From Planctomycetota bacterium (lineage in GTDB: Bacteria > Planctomycetota > JAJSAM01 > JAJVHW01): 38,742 bases of DNA. The position numbers were made by a program, and so were the translations under genes. Every line of letters starts with the position of its first letter. The first letter of the stretch is position 1. The notes beneath the pieces are model-generated. The model was not told the DNA's origin. It made no database searches and was given only the letters and a program-made list of their open reading frames with translations. This document shows positions 7,827 through 17,257 of the stretch, piece after piece. The stretch is from contig JAJFFG010000130.1 of the NCBI GenBank assembly GCA_021776825.1, positions 1 to 38,742 on the forward strand, written 5' to 3'.

Positions 7827-10610
7827 ATGAGCCACACCCTCCGCGCCCTCCTCTTGTTTCTGGTCGCCGCCTGCCTTGCGCCTGCTGCGCTCGCGCAGGA
7901 CGCTGCGCCTGAACGACGCGACTGCATCTGCACCATCGGCGCAGGGGCGTGCCAGCACTACTTGCGCACGCCGAAGAAGCCGACGACCGATCCGTGCTGG
8001 TGTCACAAGTGCCGCGTCGTCGGGCTGCATGACGGGAAGACCGTGCCGAAGGGCTGGAGCGAGGCCTGCTTCCGCAACAAGAAGGAAGGGCCGTACCTGA
8101 AGCGTCACGCTGCGGCCTGGGGCTTCGTCTGCAGCGACTGCATCGAGGACGAGAAGTCGTGCAAGGTTGGCCTCGCCGACTGTCCCGCGTGCCGGGCCTC
8201 GGGCGGTTCGGCGAAGGACCACGCCGGCCGCAATGCGCGACGCACCGTGCTCGGCCGGCTGAACAGGGAGCAGCGCTTCTTCAAGAAGCCGGATGCGGTG
8301 CGGGTGCTCTACAGCGAGCACTTCTACCTCGTCACCGACGTCGCCTCGATCAAGGTCGCCACCGGGCCGACCACCAAGCGCACCGCCAGCGGGCACGAGT
8401 GGGCTCACATGATGCTCGAGCGCGCCGAGTACGCGCGACGCGAGTTCACGGACCATCTCCCGGGCAGCCTCGACATCGACAAGCCCACGGGCATGTTCTT
8501 CCCGGTGTCGCGCCGCGACGGCAACGCGATCGCCGGCACGTACCTCGGCAACGAGACGGCGAACATCCTCTACGGCGGATCCGACAAGAGCACGGTTGCC
8601 GACGCGTTCTGCTTCCACGGCTTTGTGACGTCGATGGAGCAGTTCGGTGACGGCGGGGACCCGGCCATCCACTTCGCGATGCGACACATGATCGGGCACG
8701 AGCTGATGTCGTGCTGGATCGTCACGGACGGCCACAACCGCGCCCTTCCGCGCTGGCTGCACGTCGGCGTCGCGCACTGGCTGTCGCGGCTCCAGCCGCG
8801 CTTCCGCGACGACGCGTTCACGTGCAGCCTCGAGGGCCGCGAGCTCGAGTTGCCGGGAGAGAAGTGGGACAAGGAGCTGCGACGCATCGCCAAGTCGTCG
8901 AAGGCTGGCGCGATCGAGAAGCTGCTCGTGAAGAACGCCCAGGGCCAACTCACGGCGGCCGACCACCGTCGCGCGTGGAGCTACATGGATCTCTGCCTCT
9001 CCGAGTGGCGCGCGCCATTCGTCGCGATGCTCACCGCGCTGCGGAAGCGCGCGAAGGCGCGGGATGCATTCATGGAGCACATGGAGGTCACGCCAAGCGC
9101 GTTCGACGATCTCTGGCGCGAACGCGTGATGGGCAAGCGCCCGACGATGAGCCCGCTGAAGGCCGACGCCGACGGGACCGCCGTGACGGTGCTCTCGTCG
9201 AAGGAGCGCGAGTCCCTGCGTCGGGAGAAGGACCCCGCAACGCTGGCGGCGCGCATCCGCGGATTGGGCACCATCACCGACCCGGACACGGCGAAGCTGG
9301 TGGTCGATCTCCTCGGAACGAACTCCGCACTCGTGCAGGAGACCGTGCTCGTCGCGCTGCTCGAGATCCAGGACCCGACGGCGCTGGACGCCGCGTGGCG
9401 CCACGGGCTCGCTCACGAGGCGGGGATCGCGCGCGCCTACACGGCACGACTCTGCGGACTACGCGGGCTCGTGGACGCCAAGGAGCCGTTGCAGAAGCGT
9501 CTCACGGACGTCAACTGGTACGCGCGCGCCGAGGCCGCCGTAGCCCTTGGTACGCTCGGCGACACCGCCTCGATTGGCGCTCTCGTGAAGATGGTGAAGG
9601 ACCCCGCCGACAAGGCGCGCGTCGCGGCGATGGACGCCCTGGCGATGTTCGGCACGCAGAGCGAGTCCGCCGTCGGTGGGATCGCTGAGCACCTAGAGTC
9701 GCCGCGTTGGCAGTTGCGCGTCACCGCTGCACAGACGTTGGGCAGCATCGGCAGCATGGAAGGCGTAGAGCCGCTGATCGCGCGCATGGAGATCGAGTCC
9801 GGTCGCGTGCAGCGCGACATCCACGACGCGCTCGTTGCGATCACGCGTGACGATCTGGGCAAGAAGCCCGAGCACTGGCGGAATTGGTGGGACAAGAAGG
9901 TGACCGCGAACGGCGGTCGTGTGCCCGGCCGTCCGGACGCGCCGAAGACCGGCGCCGCCGTCGGGGAGCCGGAGCCCGAGTCGCGCTACGCCGAGGCGGA
10001 GTACTTCGGCATCGAGCTGTTCGGCAATCGCGTGGCGTTCGTGCTCGACACGTCCGAGTCCATGGAGCTGCGCTTCGTGCCCGACTCCAAGGGTCAGAAG
10101 CAACGCCGACGGCGCCTGCGCGGGACGAACAAGATCTCGATCTGCAAGGCGGAGATCGCGGCGGCGCTCCAGACGCTCGACCAGCGCTCGCACTTCAACG
10201 TCATCGCGTTCGGCAACCGCGTGAAGTCGTGGCAGAAGAACCCGGCGGCCGCGACGAAGGAGAACGTGGGCGACGCGCTCTCGTGGCTCAAGCAACGGAC
10301 ATCGTTCGGGGAAACGAACTACTACGACGCGCTTCGCGCCGTGCTGGATCTCGGCGAGCGACCGGACTCGTCACCGAACTTCCGCGACACGCCGGACACG
10401 ATCACGTTCCTCACGGACGGCATGCCGACCCGCGGCGAGATCACGGACTCGAAGACCTTGCTCTCCTGGTACACGCGCCTCAATCGCTTCTCACGCGTCA
10501 CGACGCACGTCATCGCCTTCGGCGACAAGGGCCTCGAGGTCGAGTTGCTCCGCGCGCTCGCCGAGCAGAACTACGGCACGTTCGTGCACGTCCACGGCCG
10601 GCAGAACTGA
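7827..10610 (+). CDS. Exported Cys-rich / degenerate peptidase / HEAT / vWA protein
   Basis: A 927-residue protein in four parts. A signal peptide (1-23, ending APAALAQ) is followed by a Cys-rich segment (33-122, about 14 Cys in pairs such as CIC, CWCHKC, CSDC and CPAC) that could bind metal or form disulfides. Residues about 190-440 resemble the gluzincin 'peptidase MA' fold, but the HExxH site reads H291-E-L-M-S and the usual P-x-W-L-x-E-G reads PRWLHVGVAHW, so it is probably inactive. Residues about 470-680 are HEAT-like repeats (YARAEAAVALGTLGD, RWQLRVTAAQTLGSIG). Residues 734-927 are a von Willebrand A domain with an intact MIDAS (D741-T-S-E-S745, a Thr in GETN, D864 in FLTDGMPTRG). The ATG at 7827 is preferred over the longer frame from 7779 because the signal peptide begins there. 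Confidence 0.88.
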   Translation: MSHTLRALLLFLVAACLAPAALAQDAAPERRDCICTIGAGACQHYLRTPKKPTTDPCWCHKCRVVGLHDGKTVPKGWSEACFRNKKEGPYLKRHAAAWGFVCSDCIEDEKSCKVGLADCPACRASGGSAKDHAGRNARRTVLGRLNREQRFFKKPDAVRVLYSEHFYLVTDVASIKVATGPTTKRTASGHEWAHMMLERAEYARREFTDHLPGSLDIDKPTGMFFPVSRRDGNAIAGTYLGNETANILYGGSDKSTVADAFCFHGFVTSMEQFGDGGDPAIHFAMRHMIGHELMSCWIVTDGHNRALPRWLHVGVAHWLSRLQPRFRDDAFTCSLEGRELELPGEKWDKELRRIAKSSKAGAIEKLLVKNAQGQLTAADHRRAWSYMDLCLSEWRAPFVAMLTALRKRAKARDAFMEHMEVTPSAFDDLWRERVMGKRPTMSPLKADADGTAVTVLSSKERESLRREKDPATLAARIRGLGTITDPDTAKLVVDLLGTNSALVQETVLVALLEIQDPTALDAAWRHGLAHEAGIARAYTARLCGLRGLVDAKEPLQKRLTDVNWYARAEAAVALGTLGDTASIGALVKMVKDPADKARVAAMDALAMFGTQSESAVGGIAEHLESPRWQLRVTAAQTLGSIGSMEGVEPLIARMEIESGRVQRDIHDALVAITRDDLGKKPEHWRNWWDKKVTANGGRVPGRPDAPKTGAAVGEPEPESRYAEAEYFGIELFGNRVAFVLDTSESMELRFVPDSKGQKQRRRRLRGTNKISICKAEIAAALQTLDQRSHFNVIAFGNRVKSWQKNPAAATKENVGDALSWLKQRTSFGETNYYDALRAVLDLGERPDSSPNFRDTPDTITFLTDGMPTRGEITDSKTLLSWYTRLNRFSRVTTHVIAFGDKGLEVELLRALAEQNYGTFVHVHGRQN

Positions 10611-10661
10611 CCGGCGCGCCGCGACCCAGAGCGCGGACACGGACGGATCTCGCGTGGCCGT

Positions 10662-12398
10662 CTACTTCACGACCGCGGCCGCCGCGGCGCGCACCGCCTC
10701 GTTCTGGTCGGACTCGGCGAGATCGCTCAGCGCTTGGATCGCGTCGGCGTCGGTCCGGCCGGCGAGTCCCTTCACCGCAGCAATGCGCAGGCGCGCGTCG
10801 GTCGACGACTGTCGAGCCACCTCGATCAACGCCGTGGTGGCACGGGCGCCAGGCGTGCGCCGCAGGAACTCGAGGCCATCGAGACGATGGGAGCCGGTGT
10901 CGCCGCGCGTCGCGCGCTCGACGGCCATGTCGACGAAGCGCTCGCGGAGCGGCTCGTCGAGTGGCTCGACGATCTTCTTGTAGGCGTCCACGAAGGGCGG
11001 CATCTCGAAGCTGATCCGCCGCAACGCGCCGTGGGTGAACGACTCGCCGTAGCCGCCGTTCTCCACGCGATCGAGGTAGCGACCCATGAAGTCGTCACGG
11101 TGCTCGTCGACGGAGGGCATGAAGATGAGGGCCTGCAGCATGACCGAGCGGATGTCGCCGATGATGGTGGGATCCGACTCCTCGGCGTCGAACGCGACGA
11201 TCGCGTCGAACTCATCGTCGCCGAGCTTGCCGAGCTCCGCCACCATGCGCGGTCCGAGCGCGAACTGATTGGCCCCTTCCTCCTCCATCTGGTCGAGGAT
11301 CGCGAGCACCGGCGCCATGGTCTTGCGGAGCTCCTTCCATCGCGCCTGGCGCGTGGCGCCGGCGTCCCCGGCGTTCGCAGCAGCGGCGTCGTCCGCACTC
11401 GTCGGCGCGTCGGACGCCGGCAGCGCGGCCAACTCCTGATCGCGCGCGGCCAGCGTCTCGCGCAGCGTGCGCGCCTCGTCCGTGAGGGTCTGTAGCTGCG
11501 TCGTGTGGCGGCGACGAGAGAGCGTCAGTTCCTGGTCGAGCTGCTCGGCCACGCGGCGCTCGTCGGCGATGCGCGTCTCCAGATCTGCGACCTCTGCGAC
11601 GTGGGCCTCGTCGCGATCGGCTCCGCGCAGCGTGTCGGAGAGCAGGACGCCCCCGATGAGGCCGGCGACGGTGAGAGTGGCGGCTCCCGCGATGAGTTTG
11701 GCGTTCATGACGACTCCTGCGGTGGTGAGGGAGGCCGTGGCCGCGCTGGCGACGGTGGGCGTGGCGGCAGCGACGTAGCCGGCCATCGTGTGCTGAACCG
11801 ACGTCGCAAGCGCGACGGGCACGGCGTCGAGCGTGCACTGGCCGGCGGCTCCGGCGGCGAGCAATGCGGCGAGCGCACCACTCCCGGCGAGCACGCGTTG
11901 CAGGCGCTCGCGTCCGCGCGCCAACCGCACGGACACGGTCTTCTGCGAGCAGCCGAGGCAGGCCGCCACCTCTGACTGCGTCAAGCCATGGTGATAGTGC
12001 AACACCATGGCCTCGCGCAGATCGTCGGGGAGTTCGGCCATGGCGGCACGCAGCGCCTCGGACTGATCGCGCGCGTCGACGGGGTTCGGTTCCACGGCGC
12101 TCGCGACCTCCTCGGCGGGCAGCTCTCCGCGACGTCCCTGCATCCGCGCGAGCGAACGCCGATGCTGCCGCGCGGCGTTCAGCGCGACCTTCAGCACCCA
12201 GTGGCGCAAGGAGCCATCGCCTCGATACGTCGGCAGCTTGCGCAGGATCGCGAGCACCGCTTCGTGCGTGGCGTCCTCAGCATCGCTCGGGCGACGCAGC
12301 ATGCGATTGCAGAGCGTGACGATGTCCGCCAGGTGCTCCAGCACCACCGACTTGGCATCCAAGGCGGAAGAGGGCGGCAGGTTGCGAACGTCGCTCAC
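10662..12398 (-). CDS. ECF sigma factor with membrane-spanning and coiled-coil/HEAT C-terminus
   Basis: A 578-residue protein. Residues about 17-85 are sigma region 2 (DAEDATHEAVLAILRKLPTY, SLRHWVLKVALNAARQHRR). Residues about 115-170 are sigma region 4 with a helix-turn-helix (LTQSEVAACLGCSQKTVSVR). A long Ala/Thr-rich stretch then leads to a predicted membrane helix (about 234-254, KLIAGAATLTVAGLIGGVLL), a coiled coil (about 266-327) and a C-terminal alpha-helical HEAT-like domain (about 490-578). Ordinary ECF sigma factors end near residue 190, so about 390 residues are extra and the distal part should face the periplasm. No separate anti-sigma gene lies nearby, so the tail may be its own sensor. 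The start is GTG with no clear SD. An AT-richer stretch upstream (12420-12450) may hold the promoter. Confidence 0.9.
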   Translation of the reverse strand: MSDVRNLPPSSALDAKSVVLEHLADIVTLCNRMLRRPSDAEDATHEAVLAILRKLPTYRGDGSLRHWVLKVALNAARQHRRSLARMQGRRGELPAEEVASAVEPNPVDARDQSEALRAAMAELPDDLREAMVLHYHHGLTQSEVAACLGCSQKTVSVRLARGRERLQRVLAGSGALAALLAAGAAGQCTLDAVPVALATSVQHTMAGYVAAATPTVASAATASLTTAGVVMNAKLIAGAATLTVAGLIGGVLLSDTLRGADRDEAHVAEVADLETRIADERRVAEQLDQELTLSRRRHTTQLQTLTDEARTLRETLAARDQELAALPASDAPTSADDAAAANAGDAGATRQARWKELRKTMAPVLAILDQMEEEGANQFALGPRMVAELGKLGDDEFDAIVAFDAEESDPTIIGDIRSVMLQALIFMPSVDEHRDDFMGRYLDRVENGGYGESFTHGALRRISFEMPPFVDAYKKIVEPLDEPLRERFVDMAVERATRGDTGSHRLDGLEFLRRTPGARATTALIEVARQSSTDARLRIAAVKGLAGRTDADAIQALSDLAESDQNEAVRAAAAAVVK

Positions 12399-12479
12399 AT
12401 CAAGACTGATGCTGCTCGGGTGCAGCGTATACCGCGATTCTGTATTTCTCGGTCCTCCGGCGGCGCGGTGAGTCCGCGC

Positions 12480-13586
12480 TCAGCGGCCGTCTGTGACGAA
12501 GCCCTTCCACCGACGCATGTACGCGACCATCGTCTCGCTGAGAGCCTCGTCGCTCAGATGCTCCGGCGTGTACGGCGGCCGCGCCGGCTCCCAACCGAAC
12601 GCAGCGGCATCGAGCGGCCAGCGCGCGTGACCGATGGCTGCCCGCGCGAGTCCCACGAGGTCCGCACCGTGCGAGAGCAGTTCGTCGGCCTGGGCCGGGG
12701 TCCACACACCGCCCGTGGCGATCAACGGCGTGTCCGGACCGATGGCCTCGCGCGTCCACGTCGTGAGCGGTCGCTCCGAGTCCGGATGCGCGACAGGCGG
12801 CCGGAAGCTGTCCCAGTTGGAGACGTGCAGGAAGTCGACGCCATCGTCCACGAGCCAGCGGGCGACCGTCAGTGCGTCAGCGAGGACGATCCCCTGTTCG
12901 GCGATCTCCGGCGAGAACCGCACGCCAACCAGGAACCCCTCCGGCGTGACGGCTCGCACCGCCGCGACGATGCGGCGGACGAAGCGTGCGCGATTCTCGA
13001 GCAAGCCGCCCCACTCGTCCGTGCGCGTGTTCGTCACCGTCCCGAGGAACTGGGAGATCAGGTAGCCGTGCGCGCCGTGGATTTCCACGCCGTCGAAACC
13101 TGCGCCAGCGGAGCGACGTGCCGCAGCCGCGAAGGCGGAGATCGTTCGCTCGATGTCGTCGACCGTCGCGGCGCGCGGCATCTCGAACCCGGGGCTGTCG
13201 AACTCGAACGAGCTGGCACTCCACGGCTGCTGCCCCGTGAGCTTCGACGGCGCGCGCACACCGCCGTGGAAGATCTGAACGAGGGAGAGCGCACCGTGCT
13301 GCCGGAGCACAGCGGCAAGCCGCGTCAGCCCGGGAACAAGCGCGTCGTCGTAGACGCCCAGCTCGCCCTCCCAGCCTTGCCCATCGAGGCTCACGTGCGC
13401 CGCGCAGGTCGTCACGATCCCGAACCCGCCCTCAGCGCGCGCGGCCAGCCAACGCAGTTCGTCGTCGCCGAGGGAACCATCGGGCTCGCTCTGCATGTTC
13501 GTCATGGCGGCGAGCACGAGGCGGTTCGAAACCCGATGCCCGGTGCGCGGGAAGGTGAACGGTTCGAGAACTCGGGGCGTGGTCAT
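12480..13586 (-). CDS. Old yellow enzyme family NADH:flavin oxidoreductase
   Basis: A 368-residue FMN-dependent TIM-barrel ene-reductase-like protein, expected in the cytoplasm. The substrate-binding pair H170/H173 is in place (VEIHGAHGYLISQF). So are the N-terminal LVLAAMTNM strand, the LVQIFHGG strand, the TNTRTDEWGG motif (family members usually have Tyr where Trp stands here) and the C-terminal phosphate-binding ATGGVW...LVGLARAAI. The length is normal for short OYE members. The ene substrate cannot be told from sequence. It lies upstream of the sigma gene on the same strand, 81 bases apart, so co-transcription is possible but not shown. Confidence 0.94.
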   Translation of the reverse strand: MTTPRVLEPFTFPRTGHRVSNRLVLAAMTNMQSEPDGSLGDDELRWLAARAEGGFGIVTTCAAHVSLDGQGWEGELGVYDDALVPGLTRLAAVLRQHGALSLVQIFHGGVRAPSKLTGQQPWSASSFEFDSPGFEMPRAATVDDIERTISAFAAAARRSAGAGFDGVEIHGAHGYLISQFLGTVTNTRTDEWGGLLENRARFVRRIVAAVRAVTPEGFLVGVRFSPEIAEQGIVLADALTVARWLVDDGVDFLHVSNWDSFRPPVAHPDSERPLTTWTREAIGPDTPLIATGGVWTPAQADELLSHGADLVGLARAAIGHARWPLDAAAFGWEPARPPYTPEHLSDEALSETMVAYMRRWKGFVTDGR

Positions 13587-13887
13587 CGGCGCAATCTAGC
13601 CAGGTGCGCGCCGCGCCCCCCGGAGCTTCAGCGCAGCGACAGAACGGATTGGGGAGCAGGCTGCCGACCGGAGGGAGGGTGCAGCCGAACCCCGCCAGCA
13701 TGCTGGTCGGGGACCTCGGACTTGCGCGGAGACGCGATCACAGACCGCGAACCACCGGGTGCCGTTGCGCAACGTGCCAGTCTCGCTACGCTGGAGACAC
13801 GATCCTCGCGTGCGGGGTCGGTCGTTCCGCGGCACGATCGGAGGGGCGTCGCGGCGCGATCTTGAGGCGATCCGAGGGAGGGCCGTC
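13587..13887. other. Divergent intergenic region
   Basis: About 300 bases between the oxidoreductase (leftward) and the large CarbReg gene (rightward). The reading frame of the right-hand gene is open across part of it, but the encoded residues are Arg-rich and featureless, and the better start lies at 13888. It presumably holds both promoters; no specific site was recognised. Confidence 0.5.
13876..13882 (+). promoter_or_regulatory. Ribosome binding site deciding a GTG start
   Basis: GGGAGGG lies five bases before GTG at 13888. It places translation initiation at the start of the membrane anchor rather than at the ATG 129 bases upstream. Confidence 0.8.
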
Positions 13888-16800
13888 GTGCGACCGAGTC
13901 GATGGCAGGCGAGTGCGCTGGTCGTGGTCGGGGTGCTTCTTGCGGCGCTCCTCGTGGGGTTCGCGTGTCGGGCGCGGTCACCGAACCCCGTTCCACCGGT
14001 ATCGGAGGCACCGGCCGCGACCGCCTCCCCACCGACTCCCGCGACACCTCCGACGTCCCCGACTCTGGAGGAGCCCGGCGCGAATCCGAAACGGCCTCCG
14101 GACGCTCCGGTCGTCGTGGTGACCGAAGACAAGCCGCCTCTCGCCCCTCCCCCCGAGACGACAGTTCGCGGAACGATCGCCTCGAGCAGTGACCGACGCA
14201 GCCTCGCGGATGCTCGAGTGGACGTGCTCGACGCACTCGGCAACGAGTGGACCGCGACGACGGATCAATCGGGGGCGTTCAGCGTCGTGCTCGAGACGGA
14301 CGACGGCGAAGGGGACCGCCGCCTTCACGCCGGCGCGGAGGGATTCGCGGAGCGCGAGATCGAGCTCGCTCCTCGAGACGCGGACGGGACGATCGACGCC
14401 GGAGATCTCTACCTGGATCCGTTGTGCACGTTCCGCGCCACGGTCCGCACGCCGGGCGCCGCTCCCGCCGTCGGCGCAACGGTGCGCGTCACGCGAGAGC
14501 CACGAGAGACGGAGCGTCGGGAGGCCGCCGGGAACGCCGTGACCGTCGAGAGTGTCGTGTTCGAGCACGAGACCGACGCCGAGGGACGGACGGCCCGGAG
14601 TTGGCTCGCGAACGGCGAGTGGCAGATCGTGGCGACCTCGCTCGATGGAGCACGGTCGGCTCCCGTTGTGCGGACGGCAGGCGCAGGCGAGACGTTGGAC
14701 CTCGTGCTCGTCGTCGGTCAGGCATTTGGGTTCGACGTCGAGGTGATCCATGCGAACGGGCGGCGCGCTGAGGGTGTCGAGCTCGCGCTCGTGCAGCGCA
14801 CCACGAACGAAGCGCCGATCCTGTCGAGCTGGCGCACGCAGACGGACGCGAAGGGACGGGCGTCGTTCCTCGGGGTGTGGCCGGGCGAGTACGGCGTGTG
14901 GGGCCGATCGGGGACCACGTGGTTCCGCCTCGGCAAGGCGTCCGTACCCTCCGAGTCGCGACGCATCCTCCCGATGCCCGCACTCGCCACACTTGCCGTG
15001 CGATTGGTGACCGACACAGCGGCCGCCGAACTGGCGGGCTCCGTCATCCAGACGCGCTGGAAGGGCGCGTACGCGCTCGCGTCGACGACCGGCGCGAGCA
15101 CAACCGTCGAGTTCGACGCACCGGTGGGTGTGTTCCTGTCCTCGCTGACCGTCGATGCCCCGGGACACGACCCGTACTTCGGGAGGACGTCGTCCCTGCG
15201 GACAAGCGTCGCCTCCGCGCCGGGTCGGACCGCCCGAGTCGATGTCGTCCTCGACGCCGCGACCGAACTGAGCGGTCGCGTCACGCTCGACGGTGACGCG
15301 CTTGCGGAGGTGGACGTCCGCGCCACATGGTCGGTCTCCATGGGCATCCAGCGCAGCAAGACGGTCCGCACCGGAGAGGACGGCTCGTATCGCCTTGTTG
15401 GCCTCGCCGCCGGGTGGATCGTCATCGATCTCAGCTCGGACGACGTCTGCCTGGGCGTCGCGACGCGCGGACATCACGAGCTCGGGCTCCCGTCGCGCGG
15501 CAGCGGTCTCTCCATCGAGCTCGCGGCCGGGGTCCAACACACGCGGGACCTGGACGCGCACCGTGCGGCCGCACATCGAGTCGTCGGTCGCGTGACGAGC
15601 GAAGGCCGCCCGCTCGCGGACGCCGCGGTCAGCTGCCTCGATCGTCGGACGCTATCGGATGACAACGGGCAGTTCGACCTGACGGGTGTCGTCGCATATG
15701 AGGGCCTCGGGGTCGTCGCGTTCGCGCCGGGGCACCAGCCAGCGCTCGTCTACGTAACACACGTGAGCAGCGGGGTGTCCCGCGTCGAGATCGACCTCCT
15801 TCCGGGGACGTCAGCGCAAGTGCGCGGGAGGGTGGTCGACGCGTCGGACCGGGCGCTGCGCGACGCCGTCGTCCAACTGGAGGATCGCGCCCTGCCGAAG
15901 CCACACCGCTGGGGTCACCGGCCTGCGATCGCCGTCGATAACGAGGGTCGGTTCTCGTTGTCGGCTCCGGGCGCTTCCGGCCGGGTCTGGATGCGCGTCG
16001 TGGCACCGGGCCGGAGTCCGCGGGTGATGGAGCACGACGCGCGGTCGGGGGATATCGAGGTCCAGCTCGAAGGGACACGGCGCGTCGTCACAGGGAGCGT
16101 CCGAGACGGCCGCGCGGGAGACGCTCTCCCCGGCGCACGCGTCCGTCTCGTGTCAGCGAAGGGCCTGAAGCCCTGGCAGATCTGGCGTGCTCCGTCGATC
16201 GGGTGGGCCGTGAGCGACGCGAGCGGACAGTTCGACGTCCGCACGAGCGAGGCCGGTGGCCTCTGGGTCCTCGCCGAACTCGCATCCCACCGCTCGGTGG
16301 CGATGCACGTCCCGTCGTCCGACACGATCGACCTCACGATGGACGCAGGCCTGCGCTTCGCCGGACGCGTTCAGTCCGAGGGACAGCCGATCGCGGGAGC
16401 CGGGGTCTCGCTGACCGCTGACGAGACCTTCAAGCAATCGACCGGAGTAACCGACGCAGAAGGCCGCTTCGAACTGGTGCTGCCGGACGTCGGCTTGCAC
16501 ACGCTCCGCGCAACGTCTCTGAACGACCCCCCAGACTTCGTCGCGTTCAAGAAGGAAGGCGTACGGCACGGTGAGAGCGATCGGGTGATCGACGTCCAGC
16601 GAGGCGGCACCATCGTGGGTACGGTGCGAGACTCCGCAGGGGGAGCCGTCGTCGGCGCCACGGTGCGCGCAACGCGCGAGGACGGCCGCCGGCGCGAGCT
16701 ACGAAGTTCGACGACGGACGAGCGCGGCCGCTTCGAGTTCCACGCGCTCCCTGGCGAGTCGTACGAGGTGGAGGTGCGCCACGCCGCACCTGCGGTGAAG

Positions 16801-17172
16801 GTGGACGGCCGCACGGTAAGACATGGGCCGGTGCGCCTTCCCGCCGCGGCCAAGGGCGTGCGTGTTGGACGGTCCGAGGTGACGCTCGAGGTTGACGTCG
16901 GCGGAGTGATCGCAATCCGGCTGGAGAGTCGGAGCGGTGCACCGGTCTCCGGTGTCGTCGTCTCGCTGGTACCGATCGGCGCCCGCGGCACGAGCATGAC
17001 GACACGCCTCGGCGCGGTCACCGATCGACACGGGGTAGCAGTCGTCTACGGCGTACGACCTGGGCGCTACGCCCCCGTGGATGCGCGCCGCGACGAGGCC
17101 GAGCTCGGCAACGGCGTAGCGCTCTCGCCGGCTCCGGAAGTGGGGACGCCGACCGTCATCCGGATCGACTGA
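13888..17172 (+). CDS. Giant membrane-anchored CarbReg repeat protein
   Basis: A 1094-residue protein from the GTG at 13888. Residues about 6-25 are a membrane segment (ASALVVVGVLLAALLVGFAC); the Cys at its end could be a lipid site, although GFAC is not a classical lipobox. A Pro/Thr/Ala-rich linker follows, then about ten CarbReg/Ig-like modules. Their typical opening is seen repeatedly: 'VVGRVTSEGRPLADAAV', 'VRGRVVDASDRALRDAVV', 'VTGSVRDGRAGDALPGARV', 'FAGRVQSEGQPIAGAGV' and 'IVGTVRDSAGGAVVGATV'. Each is followed by D-x-x-G-x-F turns (DNNGQFDL, DAEGRFEL, DERGRFEF). No catalytic site is visible. It is likely a surface or periplasmic structural or adhesive protein, which is inference only. 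It is the largest of five CarbReg genes in the window. Confidence 0.9.
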   Translation: MRPSRWQASALVVVGVLLAALLVGFACRARSPNPVPPVSEAPAATASPPTPATPPTSPTLEEPGANPKRPPDAPVVVVTEDKPPLAPPPETTVRGTIASSSDRRSLADARVDVLDALGNEWTATTDQSGAFSVVLETDDGEGDRRLHAGAEGFAEREIELAPRDADGTIDAGDLYLDPLCTFRATVRTPGAAPAVGATVRVTREPRETERREAAGNAVTVESVVFEHETDAEGRTARSWLANGEWQIVATSLDGARSAPVVRTAGAGETLDLVLVVGQAFGFDVEVIHANGRRAEGVELALVQRTTNEAPILSSWRTQTDAKGRASFLGVWPGEYGVWGRSGTTWFRLGKASVPSESRRILPMPALATLAVRLVTDTAAAELAGSVIQTRWKGAYALASTTGASTTVEFDAPVGVFLSSLTVDAPGHDPYFGRTSSLRTSVASAPGRTARVDVVLDAATELSGRVTLDGDALAEVDVRATWSVSMGIQRSKTVRTGEDGSYRLVGLAAGWIVIDLSSDDVCLGVATRGHHELGLPSRGSGLSIELAAGVQHTRDLDAHRAAAHRVVGRVTSEGRPLADAAVSCLDRRTLSDDNGQFDLTGVVAYEGLGVVAFAPGHQPALVYVTHVSSGVSRVEIDLLPGTSAQVRGRVVDASDRALRDAVVQLEDRALPKPHRWGHRPAIAVDNEGRFSLSAPGASGRVWMRVVAPGRSPRVMEHDARSGDIEVQLEGTRRVVTGSVRDGRAGDALPGARVRLVSAKGLKPWQIWRAPSIGWAVSDASGQFDVRTSEAGGLWVLAELASHRSVAMHVPSSDTIDLTMDAGLRFAGRVQSEGQPIAGAGVSLTADETFKQSTGVTDAEGRFELVLPDVGLHTLRATSLNDPPDFVAFKKEGVRHGESDRVIDVQRGGTIVGTVRDSAGGAVVGATVRATREDGRRRELRSSTTDERGRFEFHALPGESYEVEVRHAAPAVKVDGRTVRHGPVRLPAAAKGVRVGRSEVTLEVDVGGVIAIRLESRSGAPVSGVVVSLVPIGARGTSMTTRLGAVTDRHGVAVVYGVRPGRYAPVDARRDEAELGNGVALSPAPEVGTPTVIRID

Positions 17173-17181
17173 GCCGACCGT

Positions 17182-17247
17182 CGGGGCGCAGCAAGCCAGG
17201 AGATGCGGCCGATGGAGAGTGTGTCCGTCGAGCGAAGAGGCGCCCCG
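17182..17247. repeat. Inverted repeat between convergent genes
   Basis: CGGGGCGC (17182-17189) and GCGCCCCG (17240-17247) are exact reverse complements, 50 bases apart, in the 85-base gap between two convergent genes. They might form the base of a termination structure, but with so long a spacer and high GC it could be chance. Confidence 0.3.
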
Positions 17248-17257
17248 GTCACGCGGA

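Noticed and set aside
6516..9416. Long minus-strand open frame (966 codons) opposite the genes at 6732 and 7827
   Set aside because: It is the mirror of two well-supported plus-strand genes with signal peptides and domains. In such GC-rich DNA the opposite frame rarely meets a stop, and its product is Arg/His/Val-rich without motifs.
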